Shown here in pieces: positions 21,641-33,811 of a stretch of 64,000 bases of DNA (positions are counted from its first letter, which is position 1; each line of letters starts with the position of its first letter). The notes below the pieces were generated by a model that made no database searches, had not been told where the DNA came from, and saw only the letters and a list, made by a program, of their open reading frames with translations. Origin of the DNA: Isoetes taiwanensis (lineage: Eukaryota > Streptophyta > Lycopodiopsida > Isoetales > Isoetaceae); assembly GCA_021234155.1 (NCBI GenBank), contig JAJEKV010000567.1, positions 62,001-126,000 on the forward strand. The letters are read 5' to 3'. The translations under genes and the position numbers were made by a program.

Positions 21641-22399
21641 CTAATAAAGCCAAAGAGTACGCAGGTCTGATAGAGAGCGACCAATTCATTTTGCCATGGC
21701 GGAGGATCCGTATCTTGTAGCAATGTTTTATGGACACCATTATGAGAGTAGCAACGCAGATATTTGGGAAGACACGTGGTAATCAGAACAAAAGACACCA
21801 TCACCAGGCTTGGTGGGATGCCGAATGTGCAGAAGCTAGAAAACATTTCTACCTCACATTTGATAAGCGAGGAAGCAACGAAGGTTTAAGAAGATAACAA
21901 AACAAAAAGCAGAGAGAATGGAATATCAAATGGCAAGATAAGGCGACGAGACGAGCTTCATCACGCACCAAAAGAGATTCCGGAGATACATGCAAACACC
22001 GCAATGCCCCTGGGGGAATTTCACTTTCGGCAAGACTTCTGCTGAGTTGCAAATGCATCTCTATACAAATGCCAAATGCCGATAGCATGGAGTTGAATAA
22101 TAAAGCAGTATGAGACTTCATCACTGATAGAGAGGATGTCGTGTGAGATCTTTGTATAAGATGGATAATGGGAAAGCTTCGGATTTACTTGAGGGAATGG
22201 TGATAGAGCTATTAAAATAGAGTGGCCATGCCGGCATACTAAAATTTGTGAGACCTCTATAACAAGGCGTGCGAAGAAGCGGGTTTCGATGCATGGTGCT
22301 TGAGCAGGGATAGTCGCCATTTTCAAAACGGAGATCGAGATTTAGTGACCAATTACCGCACACGATCATGATAAAGCATCATGGCCAAACCTTGTTTGG

Positions 22400-23160
22400 A
22401 GCAATTATAGAGAAGAAATTGAGCTCATGGAGGAAGATTTGGGATAAGGGCCATAGGGGCAGGCTGGTTTCGGAAAAGGATCACTCAACTATAGACCATA
22501 TGTTAACTCTTAGAGTGTTGGCGTGAAGGATCCAAGGGAACGCGGGCGTGCTTTCTACTGTTGTTTTGTAGACTTCACAAAGGCATTCAATCGAGAGTGT
22601 CAAGAGGAAAGTTGGGAGAGAGAATGCGGGATATGAAGGTACCTTCTAATCGACACCAAAGTAGTAAGGCTCTGAGAAGGTCTTAATTCAACTTTCTTTT
22701 CCTTTAGATGGGCCGAAAAAATTGAGTGCAATGTAGGAGTGAAGCAGGGATGTCCGTTATCCCGACTCTCTTTGGAATCTTCATAGACAAGCTAGAAGAA
22801 TGGCTCAATGTGGCTCTTTGGAAATGGGGGCTCAAGCTGGGACAATATGTGCTAAAAATCCTCCTCATGTATGCAAATGATGTGGTCTTTGATAGCCTAC
22901 CGAACTAAAGAGAGCCTTCAGCAACACTTGTTAGCACTAGAACAATTTTGCTGCTCAACGAGGATGAAAGTAAATAAATCAAAGACCAAGGTAATGGTTA
23001 TAGAGCCACGAGAAAATATAGATGTGGTTCTAGATGGGGAAAGCTTGGAGCAATTGAAGGATTATAAGTATCTAGGGTTGAATTCTCCAATAACTACAAA
23101 TGGAATCTTGGGGTCGAGAGAAAATATCGAGGGAGGATCTGAGCTTTGTATAAATGTTTG
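22400..23160 (+). pseudogene. LINE-2 reverse transcriptase remnant
   Basis: Readable blocks include FVDFTKAFN (about 22567-22590 with frame changes), GVKQGCPLSPTLFGIFIDKL (about 22738-22790), LLMYANDVVF (about 22863-22895) and then LEQFCCSTRMKVNKSKTKVM with LKDYKYLGL in frame 22871-23161. The catalytic box, normally YADDVV, reads YANDVV, so one active-site Asp is changed. With the frameshifts this copy is dead. Confidence 0.7.
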
Positions 23161-24083
23161 AGTTATTGCTTTCATAAAATGTGTATATGGAAATGGCCAC
23201 TTAGAAAGCTTCTATTTAGCATGCTAGTGGGCCACCGTGGATTCTTATGCTTGCCACCTGCACAGGGCATGGTCTTGCAAGACACAAATGGAAGAAAATA
23301 GAACAAGTGCGAAAAAAAGATTCTTATTGGAAGAATTGGGTGCAAAGGCTGCAGACCCCATATGAGATGCTCTTGGGTGAAAGCGGCATGTATTCACTAG
23401 AAGTAGAAGCTCTTTACCAAACACTCTTTGTATTATGCTAGAGTAAAAAGGATGGAAATAAATCGTCCCGCCATATCAAGCTCTTCAAGAGTCAAATCAT
23501 CAATGCTGCCCTGGGTGGTTTAAGCAGTTGATCGAATGGGCTCATGGGACATCTCGATTGAAGAACTCCCCGAAAAAGGAGGGGAATCAGGCAATGGGTC
23601 GAGGAAAAGGCCCAAAGACCGTTTATGGCCTAATCAAGATCTAGGGACGAAAAAGAGAATTTTTATAGAAAAGAGATAAATCCCATGGTGGTCTATGGAG
23701 AGCAAGACTATCTGAAATCAGGTTTAGATCGAAGAAGACGAAAATTAATCTCTCAAATCAGACTCAGTTCTCACCACCTGGAAGTGGAAGTTGGAAGGGC
23801 AAATGGAATCCCTCATGAGTTGCGGTACTGTCCATGCTGTTTGGATATTTAGTAGAGGATGAACAACATGCCTTGCTTCAATGCACGGCATTTGATTATC
23901 TGCGGACTCAGTATGGGATTCAGGAAACCACTTTGAATGGTTTATTACATCTACCTCCGAGAAAATTGGGTACATACCTCAGAGAATATTGGAAAGAAAG
24001 AAGAGAGCTGTTGGATCTTTACCTCTTAGGAACTACATTGGAGGCACAAGGCTTTTAGTGCCCAGCTGGAAAAACATTTTTCT

Positions 24084-24180
24084 TGTAATCGTTTCGCCTA
24101 TGGACCTGAGGGTCTCAAATGGCGTGATTTAATTTACATTACATTATTATTACATTACATTTACATTACATTACATTACA
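24084..24180 (+). repeat. LINE-2 3' hairpin and (TTACA)n tail
   Basis: GACC-TGAG-GGTC inside CGCCTATGG...AAATGGCG forms a hairpin, and AATTTACATTACATTATTATTACATTACA-type pentanucleotide repeats follow. Microsatellite tails replace poly(A) in RTE-like LINEs. The last ~40 nt before the tail resemble the 3' end of the - strand LINE family. Confidence 0.6.
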
Positions 24181-25025
24181 TTTTGTACCTGCACCCCTTT
24201 CCCATTCAACAGCTTAACTGCAACTTGGATCTTCACATCCCCTGCATAACCTTTCAGTTTTACGGCATCCTTTATATATAGAGCCAAAGCACCCCCCCCC
24301 TCCTATTTCAGATTTTCCGTTGCAACTTTCAACTCAGAAAGGCTGAAAACATGAAGATCATTATGCCTTACAGATGTCTTTGGGCAAGTATTCCTGTTTC
24401 AAAGTTAGATCGTCAACTCAAAGATAATCCATTGAAGAGATTCCATATAAAACTTTAAGATCAGAATCCTTTCTCTTAAATCGAGGAAAATGAGAGCATT
24501 TCATATTTTGCTACTGCCTAACACTCATAAGATTTGCAATTTTGCTACTACCTAAACCCTAGCGTCACAAGAAATCTGAAAAATCCTACACATTTGATCA
24601 ATGAATAACCTACCAGAAGCACGGATATTAAGTCTGATGTGCGATAGCGAAATATCTTACCTGCCCACCAAAACTCTTTGTCTGTGCAACAGAATCGTTT
24701 CACAAAATATGCTATGCGGCCAGATACAGGGTTCGGAAAAAGTGAGGTTAACTTTTTGTCCTACAAAATTTGCCAATGTCCAGATGTTGCTGTCCTTAAA
24801 AAAAAGGATCGAATTGGACTTTGTCCTGCCAGTTTTTGAAGAGGAGGACTTTGTCCTACTCTTTTTAAGTGGAGAAGGATTTTTTTTAGTATGTATATTT
24901 TATTTCATGTAACTTTTTTTTTTTTTTAAGGACGTGAGACTCTTTTTATCTCATGTAACTTATCTTAGATATACATAGAAATTCACCTTTTAAATATTAA
25001 CCAAACAAAAAAAATTAAATTACCT
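24181..25025. other. AT-rich interval without a recognisable gene
   Basis: Homopolymer runs (C8 at 24293-24300, T-runs at 24916-24930) and short frames only. Confidence 0.35.
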
Positions 25026-25388
25026 TTGCTTTTAAATAAAATAAATAAAATTTATCTATTACATTTTCTTGGTGGCCTTTCTATATTGAGTAAAGTTTTT
25101 CAAGCCAAAACAGTTGATGTAACATGTGTAGAAAGTATTGTGAGAATACAAATAGGTGCCATCAAGCAATACTATACTGATCTAGGGCCCGACTTGAATG
25201 CATACCAAGAGGATAGCCGACACTTCCCCATAATTCCAGATTATGGTCCTCCAAATGGCAAGATGGAAGGATTAAGGAGTTGTATTCATGGAAATGAATA
25301 TCAAGGTTTTAAGATTGAAAGAGATGTAGATGGATCTGATTTAAAAGGCATAATCAGCTATTTGCAAGTGCTTGGAATCCAGGTTTGA
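25026..25388 (+). pseudogene. possible hAT-type transposase fragment (ZNF862-like region)
   Basis: The 120-residue frame reads LSILSKVFQAKTVDVTCVES and VRIQIGAIKQYYTDLGPDLN, and later GFKIERDVDGSDLKGIISYL. The pattern (an LS..FQ..T+D+..V...+...I..+ segment followed by GP.L..F) resembles the region before the dimerisation domain in ZNF862-like hAT transposases widespread in plant genomes. No hAT-C block follows; downstream frames are broken. It could instead be an unrelated orphan ORF. Confidence 0.3.
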
Positions 25389-25885
25389 AGATATGGCCAG
25401 AACTGAGCCCAACAAGGCATAAGCAAGGATTTGCAGGGCCGGAATGCTTGGAAAATGACGTCGTGCAGATCCGCACAAGAAGAGCTCTACAAAATGGTTT
25501 GAAACATGAAAAAAAAAATGAAATGACGAAATGATGCTGCTGTGATGAAATCGCTATTAACCACCTCCACCTCTGGAATACTTGGCCGTTGCAGATATTC
25601 GCTAGGACTCTGGAATCTTTGGCGAGAGAGCTCCGAAGCAGATAAGAATGAACACATGGTGTTAATGGAATATTTTCCCACACTAATTTTTCCTTGCTAT
25701 TTTTGACGCGACTCGGGGAATTCAGATGGAATCTAGGAATCGAATCTTCCCTGAACTGTTGGGTGTCAAAACCCATAGACGCAATGTAAAGAGGTTGGGG
25801 GTAGGGCCCAATTGAGCAATGTAGTGTGGTGTGTGGTCACATGTCCAGTTGGATGCTGCCTAGTGGCGTAGCATTAAAATTAATC

Positions 25886-26010
25886 CTTCCTTCCTTCCTT
25901 CCTTTCTCAATTATATATGTCTTGATGTAAGCTATCTATCCTTTCTTTCTTTCTTTCTTTATCAATTATATATGTCTTGATGTAGGCCTAAGCTATCTAT
26001 CTATCTTTGT
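25886..26010. repeat. tandem duplication with diverging microsatellites
   Basis: CAATTATATATGTCTTGATG and AAGCTATCTATC occur at 25908 and again at 25963. The first copy is preceded by (CTTC)n, the second by (CTTT)n, and a (CTAT)n run follows. This is a local duplication whose simple-repeat parts evolved separately. Confidence 0.55.
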
Positions 26011-26373
26011 CTCGATGTAAGCAATGTGCGGCCATAGTCACATTTAGATTAATCACATAGACCATGGTTGCATTGTTTGAATGTCCTAGTGGACCAATGG
26101 GGGAGTTCAAGTGGACACTAGATACAAAAGAAATATATGGAGGCAGCAATGATATTGCTACTCAAAAACGTGAAAAATGAGAAAAGAAGGAATGGGCGAA
26201 AATAAACTAGGGTTTGAATTTGAAGGGGGGATCAAAGGAACACGAGGGAGGGCGCATGATAATCCGGCCAGGGGAGTTACAGATTTTCGATCCGGCATGA
26301 CGGTCAAGCCATGGCTGCTGGTTGGTGGGCAAATTGCATATTTCATCACTGCCCTGCTGCTGCTCCCCTCTAG

Positions 26374-26943
26374 GTAACCGATGCAATTATTATTTTATAC
26401 ACGTTTTCTTGCCTTTCGCCAATTATTATAATGGTTTCCTTTAAGGAGACATGGCATCCCAAACGCCTCACATTCTTTCTTTCTTTTTTTTTATATCTTG
26501 TCTGCTGCTTAAATTGGATATCATCTTTTCTATTTCTTACCATGTTTCTTAGAGAATGTCTCCCGCTTTCATCTCTCTGATCTTTCATTGTGGTTTTTAA
26601 GAGCAAGTTCTGTTTTACAGTTTCTAGCAGTTCTTGTCTTGAAATTTCAAAATCTGGATTTGAGAATACTGGTCATTAGTGATTTTTGAAGACTCAGATT
26701 AACAATCCATGTATTTATTTATCTGTCTGGTTTTGTAAGGATTCATGTCATATAGAATAAGGTAAGCATTGTTTCCTTGATCAAGGGAAGCAGATTTGTG
26801 AGGAAGAGCTTTATCAAGAGAAAGATCCCAGATAAGATGGATTCATAGGGGAAAAACTCATCTAAAGATTAGCATCTTGTGGAAAAGGTCTCGATAGGAT
26901 ATTCTAGTTGAGAATACTATTCAGCATTGGTTTGCATCATTAG
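26374..26943 (+). other. possible 5'-UTR intron of the VQ gene
   Basis: CTCTAG|GTAACC at 26373/26374 is a fair donor and CATCATTAG|AAC at 26943 a fair acceptor three bases before the VQ start codon. The interval is T-rich as plant introns are. No transcript evidence is available. Confidence 0.3.
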
Positions 26944-26946
26944 AAC

Positions 26947-27603
26947 ATGGATCTTGCCAAGAAATCTGCAACCAAAGCGAGCTTAAAAAATGCAGCAGAG
27001 ATTCTGAGAGCAACAAATAAAGAGTCTCATATGATAATGAAGCCAGGTAAAGCAGTTGCAGCAAAGCAGCATATGATAGTGAAGTCTAGACAAGAGGGAA
27101 GTGCAAAGCCTCCGGTAATCAAAGTTGTACATATTTTCAATCCAACAGTATTCAAGACAGATGCTGCAAACTTCAGGTCACTTGTGCAGAAGTTAACAGG
27201 TAGAAGCTGCATGCCTTTGAAACGAAGTGGAAGCCATAGCTGTGGAGCTTCAAAGGTCTCATGGCCGAAGTCCGGTGAAGTGCCTTTGCATTCATCATTC
27301 TATGATGGCCAGCTCAAGCAGATTCAGGCTAGGACAAAAGGGCAAGATTTTGGTCTCAAAGAATTATCCTTTTCTGATGATGTTAGGCATTCTGCATTTA
27401 GCTTCAATTTCTGTGGTATGTCTGCACCATATGGTGGGATGAAATCTCATAATGCAGAGAGTTTTGCAAGCTTTAGTGACTTGGATATTATTTCTGGCCT
27501 GGTCTCAGGAGAACCCCTTCCTGATTTTAACCTATTGCCCCCTCTCAGTGATCTTAGTGATCATTTTTTTCAAGAAACTAGGATTTGCGGCATCTATGAC
27601 TAG
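26947..27603 (+). CDS. VQ-motif protein
   Basis: A single-exon 218-residue protein. Residues 55-86 read PPVIKVVHIFNPTVFKTDAA and then NFRSLVQKLTGR. The core FRSLVQKLTG at 76-85 is an exact match to the plant VQ signature FxxxVQxLTG, and the upstream P.IK+VHI..P.+FKTD block is the extended form typical of MKS1/SIB-like members. VQ proteins are small nuclear or plastid cofactors that bind the C-terminal WRKY domain of group I and IIc WRKY transcription factors and are often MAP-kinase substrates, acting in defence and development. The rest is low-complexity and Ser-rich, with a C-terminal acidic/hydrophobic stretch (SDLDIISGLVSGEPLPDF, about 177-195), usual for the family. The absence of introns is also usual. 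The ATG chosen is the first in frame. No frame damage is visible, so it is probably functional. A WRKY partner is family knowledge, not seen here. Confidence 0.9.
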   Translation: MDLAKKSATKASLKNAAEILRATNKESHMIMKPGKAVAAKQHMIVKSRQEGSAKPPVIKVVHIFNPTVFKTDAANFRSLVQKLTGRSCMPLKRSGSHSCGASKVSWPKSGEVPLHSSFYDGQLKQIQARTKGQDFGLKELSFSDDVRHSAFSFNFCGMSAPYGGMKSHNAESFASFSDLDIISGLVSGEPLPDFNLLPPLSDLSDHFFQETRICGIYD

Positions 27604-28875
27604 ATGTAATTTCAGTTTCATTCAGGCTAATGAGGTATTTTCTTCCATTTGGCATTATTGATGTTGACGAGAGGCTGTTATTGCGCAAAATCTGTGACAG
27701 TTGCCATGTTAATAATGGCTTTTGATTATTTGGTGTCTCGAGAGCCAAAGTGGCTCCCCCAAAGGCTTCCCAGTATAGGAGCGTTACATTGTTGCTACTT
27801 GGTGTCTAATCGTTTCATGTACTAGCAACATTTATCATGCACAATGCATGCCGCTTGATAGAACATGCATGTACTTTTTGTTTGATATTCGAGCCTCACA
27901 TATCTGTTCACATTTTCTGGGAACAGATTTTTGTACTTGGAAGCCCACATATCATGACAACTATATCCCGCCTTTGGTTCATTCTTCCAAATTGTTCTTC
28001 GTCACTCCTCTCATTGTAAGCATATCCTCCTATACATTCTTCTAATCGCAATAGATGTTGAGAAAGCTTAAATGTTGTGTTTAGAGCTTGGATTATAACC
28101 ACAGTGGGGTTTGATGGTTTGAAGTTTAGTTACATAGTAAGTAAGAAGACTTTCCAATAAGCTTTAGGGATGGTGGGTTATAAAGGGTATATCTATATTA
28201 AAAATGCCTTTGAATGTTATTAGACCAAAGTTTGAAAGTGCTTCTTTGATGTTAGGGTGTTTACACATAACGGCCACAAAGAATAGTGGTTTTCCACATT
28301 AAGAGCTACAACCCACATTAAGAGCCACGTACAAGAACTTGGGAGCTAAAAAAATTGTGATATATAGAATTAGTATAAAGGTGGTAACAATACTGTGTTG
28401 ACAAATTTAATACAAAGTGAACTTATGATAGTGCCAAACTGAAGGTTAAAGACAAAATTGTGATGTATACGACTAAAAAGCATATTTGAATGTGAATGCG
28501 TAGATTTATAAGTGGATAAGTTTTGAGTTCTCATTGCTAGGGTAGTTTGAAGGTATGATTTAGGCCTGACTTGGAAGGTGATGCGCTAGTTTCTTGTGAT
28601 TATCTTCGAGCGATGGCATTTCTGGCAAATTGGTGTTATTTATTCTAGCTTGAAGCAGCGCATTGCTTCTTGACTCAGGTAATTTCCTTTGATTTCTTGC
28701 TTTAATTTTTTATGAGGAGGGAGGCTAGAAAGGGAGGTAGAGGTTGGCCAAGCAGGAAATCTCTCAGATGTTGAGAGCATTGGAAAGTCATGTGTGGAAG
28801 ATGATGAAGGCAATGTCCTCCTTGATGACAACGGCATGACTGTTGGCTCAGGGGTGGATGCTTCACCATGTTTTT
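27604..28875. other. VQ gene 3' flank and unassigned sequence
   Basis: Holds the presumed 3' UTR, then AT-rich text with no recognised gene. A + strand frame at about 28710-28870 (EVEVGQAGNLSDVESIGKSC) looks protein-like but is short and unidentified. Confidence 0.35.
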
Positions 28876-29240
28876 CTAGTTGGTTAGTTTTTGTGAGAGG
28901 GATCGTATAGCTCGAGTAGTTGCACTTGATGGAGATAGTGACTTGCATTGCCAATGTGTCAGTAGCCCATATAGACACCTAGACCCATAAAGACACCTAT
29001 GCCTATTTCTTGTTGATTAGTTTTTGTGAGAGGGGATCATTCATGTAGTTGGAATAGTTGCACGATAGTGACCTCGATCACATGCATTGTTAATATATCA
29101 TTAACTCATATAGACACCTAGGCCTATAAAGACACCTATCCTTGTTTCTAGTTGGTTGCACTTGAGGGAGATAGTGATCTCGATCGTCAATGTGTCAGTA
29201 GCCGATATAGACATCTAGGCTCATAAAGACGTGAATTCAG
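28876..29240. repeat. minisatellite, ~135 bp unit, 2.7 copies
   Basis: Units start near 28876, 29010 and 29148. Each holds (T)AGTTGGTTAG, GTTGCAC, GATAGTGA and ends with ATATAGACACCTAGGCC-like text plus CATAAAGACACCTA. The third unit is truncated at its left part. Divergence between units is modest. Confidence 0.65.
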
Positions 29241-29255
29241 CCAACAAAAGAAGGT

Positions 29256-29570
29256 TTGGCTAAGGAGGGTAGAAGCCTTGACAGGGTGAAGGCGGCATGG
29301 AAGTCGACTCTAAATCCTTGTGTAGCTATGCCTAATAATGTTAGGTGCATATTGTATGGCATCCCTACTGAGATGAAACTTATTGCAAGGATTGGGAAGG
29401 CTAGAAGGCAGTGTTGGGACAAGGCTGCCATGCATAGTGACATGGATGAGTATTTCGAGGAAGGTGAAGATAAGACTTTGCAAGAGGAGATCAAGGTTGA
29501 TTTCATAAATTTGGAATTTGCAGACCATACAATGGATTTGAGATTCTTGGATTCAGCTTTTGGACCATGA
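29256..29570 (+). CDS. hypothetical 104-residue ORF
   Basis: The open frame runs back to about 29230. It has balanced composition: basic N-part (KEGRSLDRVKAAWKSTLNPC), a middle IARIGKARRQCWDKAAMHSD and an acidic C-part (DMDEYFEEGEDKTLQEEIKV). No domain is recognised and no splice partner is obvious. It starts right where the minisatellite ends, so it may be part of the same old mobile element. Being expressed is not supported by anything seen. Confidence 0.2.
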   Translation: MAKEGRSLDRVKAAWKSTLNPCVAMPNNVRCILYGIPTEMKLIARIGKARRQCWDKAAMHSDMDEYFEEGEDKTLQEEIKVDFINLEFADHTMDLRFLDSAFGP

Positions 29571-29599
29571 CATTCATTTGAACATGGTGGAACATCCAC

Positions 29600-32500
29600 C
29601 TTGAATATCTAGTATAATAACAGGGCGGTACTCTTATGTTTTTATGCGTTCTTTCACATGGTTTTTTTATAATTTCATTGATGTATTGTGACGAGATGGC
29701 CGAGTTGACCCTTCTGGCAACTCGAGATCTTGTCTAACTTAAGGCATCTAACATGGTCGTAAACTTGACAAAGTTACAGTATTGGTGAAGAATTTAATCT
29801 TCCACTTTGCTATTGGGAATGATCCATTCTTATTCATCAAAGACAACAAAAATCCAAAGATTTAATATCCATAATATTCTCAATATATACATCATAACAA
29901 CTGATCAAGTAAGACAGGTGCTTCTAGCTCTAGAACTCAATCCTGATCCCCGGCTATATTGCCGCCAAACTTGGCCACTGTCCTGAGGATTAACTACACA
30001 TGCACTCAAATGGGGTTAGTCCTCGTGACTAAATGGGGATCTCTGGCTGCCACTGCATGCATGGAAACACTCTAGAATCTTGGATACAAAGACATAAGCA
30101 TAAGCAAAACAAAAGATTCTAAGTGAGTACAGTGATAGACAATGACAATATAATCCAAGGAAATACCAAAAATGAACATCAAAAGCAAAGAAACATAGTC
30201 AAAGTGCCAAAACATCATAACATAGCTCTGGGACAATGGGAAGCTACGACAACCTACATGCACGCCCTGTTAGCAGAAACATGCCCATGCAACTCATATT
30301 TCGAGCCCTGTAGCGGGAGTGCTGGAGTAAACTTCATATGGGCATACCCTTCTCAGCCCAAGTCTGGCGCTGAAGGACCTCTTACCATAGAGTCACCAGA
30401 GTTGACACACAACCTCATCAGGAAGCTATGCCTGTGAGGAAGGCATGCCCGGTGTCACAGAGCACAAGAATACCACAGAGAAACACAAATGAACATCAGC
30501 GTGCCGGAGCAACCTAGGCCACCGAACCTAGAAGTCCGACCACGGAGGATCCAAGAGATAACAAAATACCAAGACAACAATGGGACAATGCAATGACCAT
30601 AACATGTGATGTTAATTAGAATATTTGCTATACATGTGTCTACATCCCTTGATATTTCCATGCAATATCGAAGCAGCTTCTCCAAAGATCCGGTGTAGGT
30701 CCGACACTTATACACTTCATTAGCAATTCTAATACTTATGCACCTCGTTAGCAATTCCAAGACCTACACCCAGACAACTATTATCCACCGCATTAGTGCT
30801 CCAGCAAGTCCATTTCCATGGTACCCCATGCCAATGCCTATTTTAATTCACTTAGCTAAGGATTTTTAATACCTTCCATTAAAAACCAACTTCCTTAGAT
30901 AACAAATTAATATGCACAATTAATGCGAGCTTTTTAAAACCATGCTACATACCTTATTATCCTGGATGCTGAATAATAATTTCAGTAGCTATGCTAGGCT
31001 GTTCTCCAGCATATGCTCTATCTCCAGGAGCTATGTTACAATCAACCCATTTGTCTTAGATTTCTCTAACAATATCTAGCATTATAACATGGGTTTTTTT
31101 TTTCTGTTTTCTCTAAGGTTTTCATATGATTTGGTGGTCGTATTCATCCAGGTGTATTAAATAGTATTTCTAGAGTGCAGCCTTTTGTTAGCCGTTGATT
31201 TTAGAAAAGGGGGCATATCTTGTGGTGGAGGCTAGGGTAAATTTCTAGGGTTTTTTTCTAGGGTAAATTTTTTTTTAGGCATTTTTTTCCTTAAGTCCTT
31301 TTTTGGCGTGCTCCTCTCTATCTCTATGAATGGAGGCAACCGAGATCTGTTCGACCTAAGCGGATATTGTCTCGGGCTGCCCACGATCCTCTAGCACACA
31401 CATCTCTTTAAAGATAGTGCTTTGACTAATTTTCCCGAGCTTGTAGGGGGGTGCCCATATTAGTGCACTTAAGGTTTGAATAAAAAGAGGCTTAGTTTTT
31501 CGATCAAAACGAGGAAAAAAAGCACGGTTCGGAGAGCTCGAGGCCGGATCTCATTCACGAGAAACAAAAATCGAGAAATTGGGTCTCCACATCTCGAGTT
31601 GTGAGCCTTCAAAAGTAGGCCTATCATCGACCATCACCGTTCACCTCCCGCCCATCTAGCGTGCACCGGACTTTTCAAGTCATTTTTCATGAAGAGGCGC
31701 GATTCCGGGGCTCTACGGGTGCGGTTCTGAGGGCTTTTGTGATGGAAGCGAATTTGGTACCAAAACTATGGCGGAACACGGGCAAAGCCACGGAATATGG
31801 GCACCCCTACTCCATGGATTCCTCGGACCTAAACTTTGAAGGCGATTCTTCCTTCTCTAAAGAAGCCTTGTGGCGGAATGAGGCATTAGTTAATGAGAGA
31901 AAAAGGACACGGGTTTGGTTTGGGTTTGGATTCGGGTTTGGGTTGAGTTGAGGGCTGCCAGGTTGCTAAATTTCGTTAAATTGGCTTTGCATGGACTATA
32001 GAGGCTTTTTTTCGTCTTTTTGTTACGGTGTTTTGCGGAGAGATAACCCTTGTCGCATTGCTTGGAGCAGAGTGTGGAGGCACTTGTTTAGAGCCTATGC
32101 TTTGGTGAAAGGAAGAAACTTCGGGTAGCTCTTCTTACGTTTGTCTTGATCAATTTAAGCATGGCATCCGTGGGCCGGTTTATTCCAAAGTCTGAGGGGT
32201 GATTGGGGTGCTTCGATTTGATTATAAAGTGCAATTTACTCCACTCCATGTCCAAGGATAGTGGATGGCATGAAAAGAGATTTACCCATATGCTGCTATA
32301 TGGACGACCATGTGCATACTTGTTGATCATCTACGGTTCGCTAAAATATGGAGTCCCTATGCTTCTTGAAGTCCCTATTGCTTGAGCACCCATGTTAAGG
32401 AACGTTTGATATGAAAGAGTTTGATACAAAAGAATTGGCGCTTTTTGGTTGGCGTGGGGGTTGGGGGTGTGTTGAGACTGATTATAATGTCAAGTTTAGT

Positions 32501-33440
32501 GAGCCCTTAGATTTGTTAGCCATGTTATTATCACGGTTTAGGTATGTGTCAATCATGACCTTTCTCAATGTGCATTCTGAAGTGTCATCGTGGAACTATA
32601 GTGTATCCCGATTAGGAGGCTTGATAGAGAGCAGGGGCCTAATGGCAATATTAAGCTATGCACAGTGGCGAAATGGCAAATAGGGAAACCGCCACCAAGT
32701 TGAACACCTTTGAGGTGTCTTTTGATAAGTTCTCTTGGCAAAAGAGAAGCTTTGCAATAATGTTTAGAAGGCTTATGCCATGTTGTGCGTACTTGGTCTC
32801 ATATAGCCCTACCGGGTCTAAGGTAGATGTTAAGAAATTGTTCCCTTCTCTCTTTCCTTCGCGATTTTGCTTGCCATTGAGACATGAGTTGAGGCATCCA
32901 TTATAGTCTGCACTTGAGCATGGTTATCCGGTCCCTTTATAATCTATTCTCTTGTTGCTGCAGCTCAAGCATGTTCCCTTCTTTTTTGTTTCTTGTGCAA
33001 GAATGAAAGAGATTCTTTTAACGACCATCTTGCCTTCTGGTTGAGCAGAACATGGAATAGAGAGATCAGAAAATAAAAAACGACCAGTATGATATGGTGA
33101 GGAAACTGAACTAGAGTTTCTACCCAAACTTTACCACAGCATGATGAGCTTAATGAAATACATGCATCTTTGTGTATTCCCTTTTGTGTTTAGATCAATT
33201 TGCGGGCCACTTTGTTTCTCTTTTCTTATTGCATGGTTGTGAACTTGTTTCTTTGGCAATTTAGGAGCATATGCTTTTGAAGATTGGAGTCATGTCTGTA
33301 CTCATCTCATTGTGGACAATACCACTCTTGTAAATGAAATTGTTTTAAGACCCAATTTTTTTAAAAATAAATACAATTCATTACATTCAGGCCCTTTGGT
33401 TTGTTAAAGGCCCTGAAGGGGCCAAAAAAGTTTTTAATTA
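29600..33440. other. long interval without a recognisable gene
   Basis: Frames such as 31661-31951 and 32411-32683 lack motifs. Visible structure: a ~31 bp tandem duplication at about 30703-30762 (ACTTATACACTTCATTAGCA / ACTTATGCACCTCGTTAGCA), T-rich runs around 31090 and 31255-31300, and the 63 bp block at 31140-31203 shared with 34922-34984. Confidence 0.35.
31140..31203 (+). repeat. 63 bp dispersed repeat, copy A
   Basis: Shares TATTCAT..AG.TATA.TAAA, TAGTATTTCTAGAGTGC and AGCCGT(T/G)GATTTT with 34922-34984. It looks like the end of a small transposon family; neither copy shows the rest of an element. Confidence 0.5.
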
Positions 33441-33811
33441 TAAAACAAACCATCACATTTCACACTTAAAAAGAAATTTCCCCCTTAAACCCCCTTTGGT
33501 TTGGGTGCATATTCACACGGGGGTGACGTAGGGCAGCGAGAGCCCTTAAAATCATATTATGCATGTACAAAATCAACATCAAATCTTATAGTATTTTGCA
33601 AACTGTGTTATACAGTATACCAAAACTTGTACATGCATACCCCACAAACGAGGATTTCTATGTACAGTCGAGATCGATGAATAAAGGGCATATATGCTTA
33701 TCCAACAGCTCTCGATGCCCGGAGTCACCCCCCGTGTGAATATGCACCCAAACCAAAGGGGGTTTAAGGGGGAAATTTATTTTTAAGTGTGGAATGTGAT
33801 GGTTTGTTTTA
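33441..33811. mobile_element. 371 bp foldback / MITE-like element with ~87 bp inverted repeats
   Basis: The left arm (33441-33527) and right arm (33724-33811) are near-perfect reverse complements: TAAAACAAACCATCACATTT on the left is mirrored by AATGTGATGGTTTGTTTTA on the right, and CATATTCACACGGGGGTGAC is mirrored by GTCACCCCCCGTGTGAATAT. The ~196 bp middle is non-coding. AATTA/TTTAATT-like text flanks both ends, so a target duplication is likely but cannot be delimited. The long arms and short unique centre indicate a non-autonomous DNA element that can fold on itself. Confidence 0.75.

Larger units (their letters stand above)
21090..24180 (+). mobile_element. LINE-2, APE-type non-LTR retrotransposon, decayed
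   Basis: On the + strand come an AP-endonuclease block (about 21095-21640), reverse transcriptase pieces (about 22400-23160), a CPxC...EDEQH...C zinc-binding tail (23826-23925), and then a 3' end with CCTATGGACCTGAGGGTCTC followed by AATGGCGTGATTTAATTT and a (TTACA)n microsatellite tail to 24180. The order and the microsatellite tail suit the RTE-like group. The 5' end is truncated near 21090. Multiple stops and frameshifts make it inactive. Confidence 0.75.
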
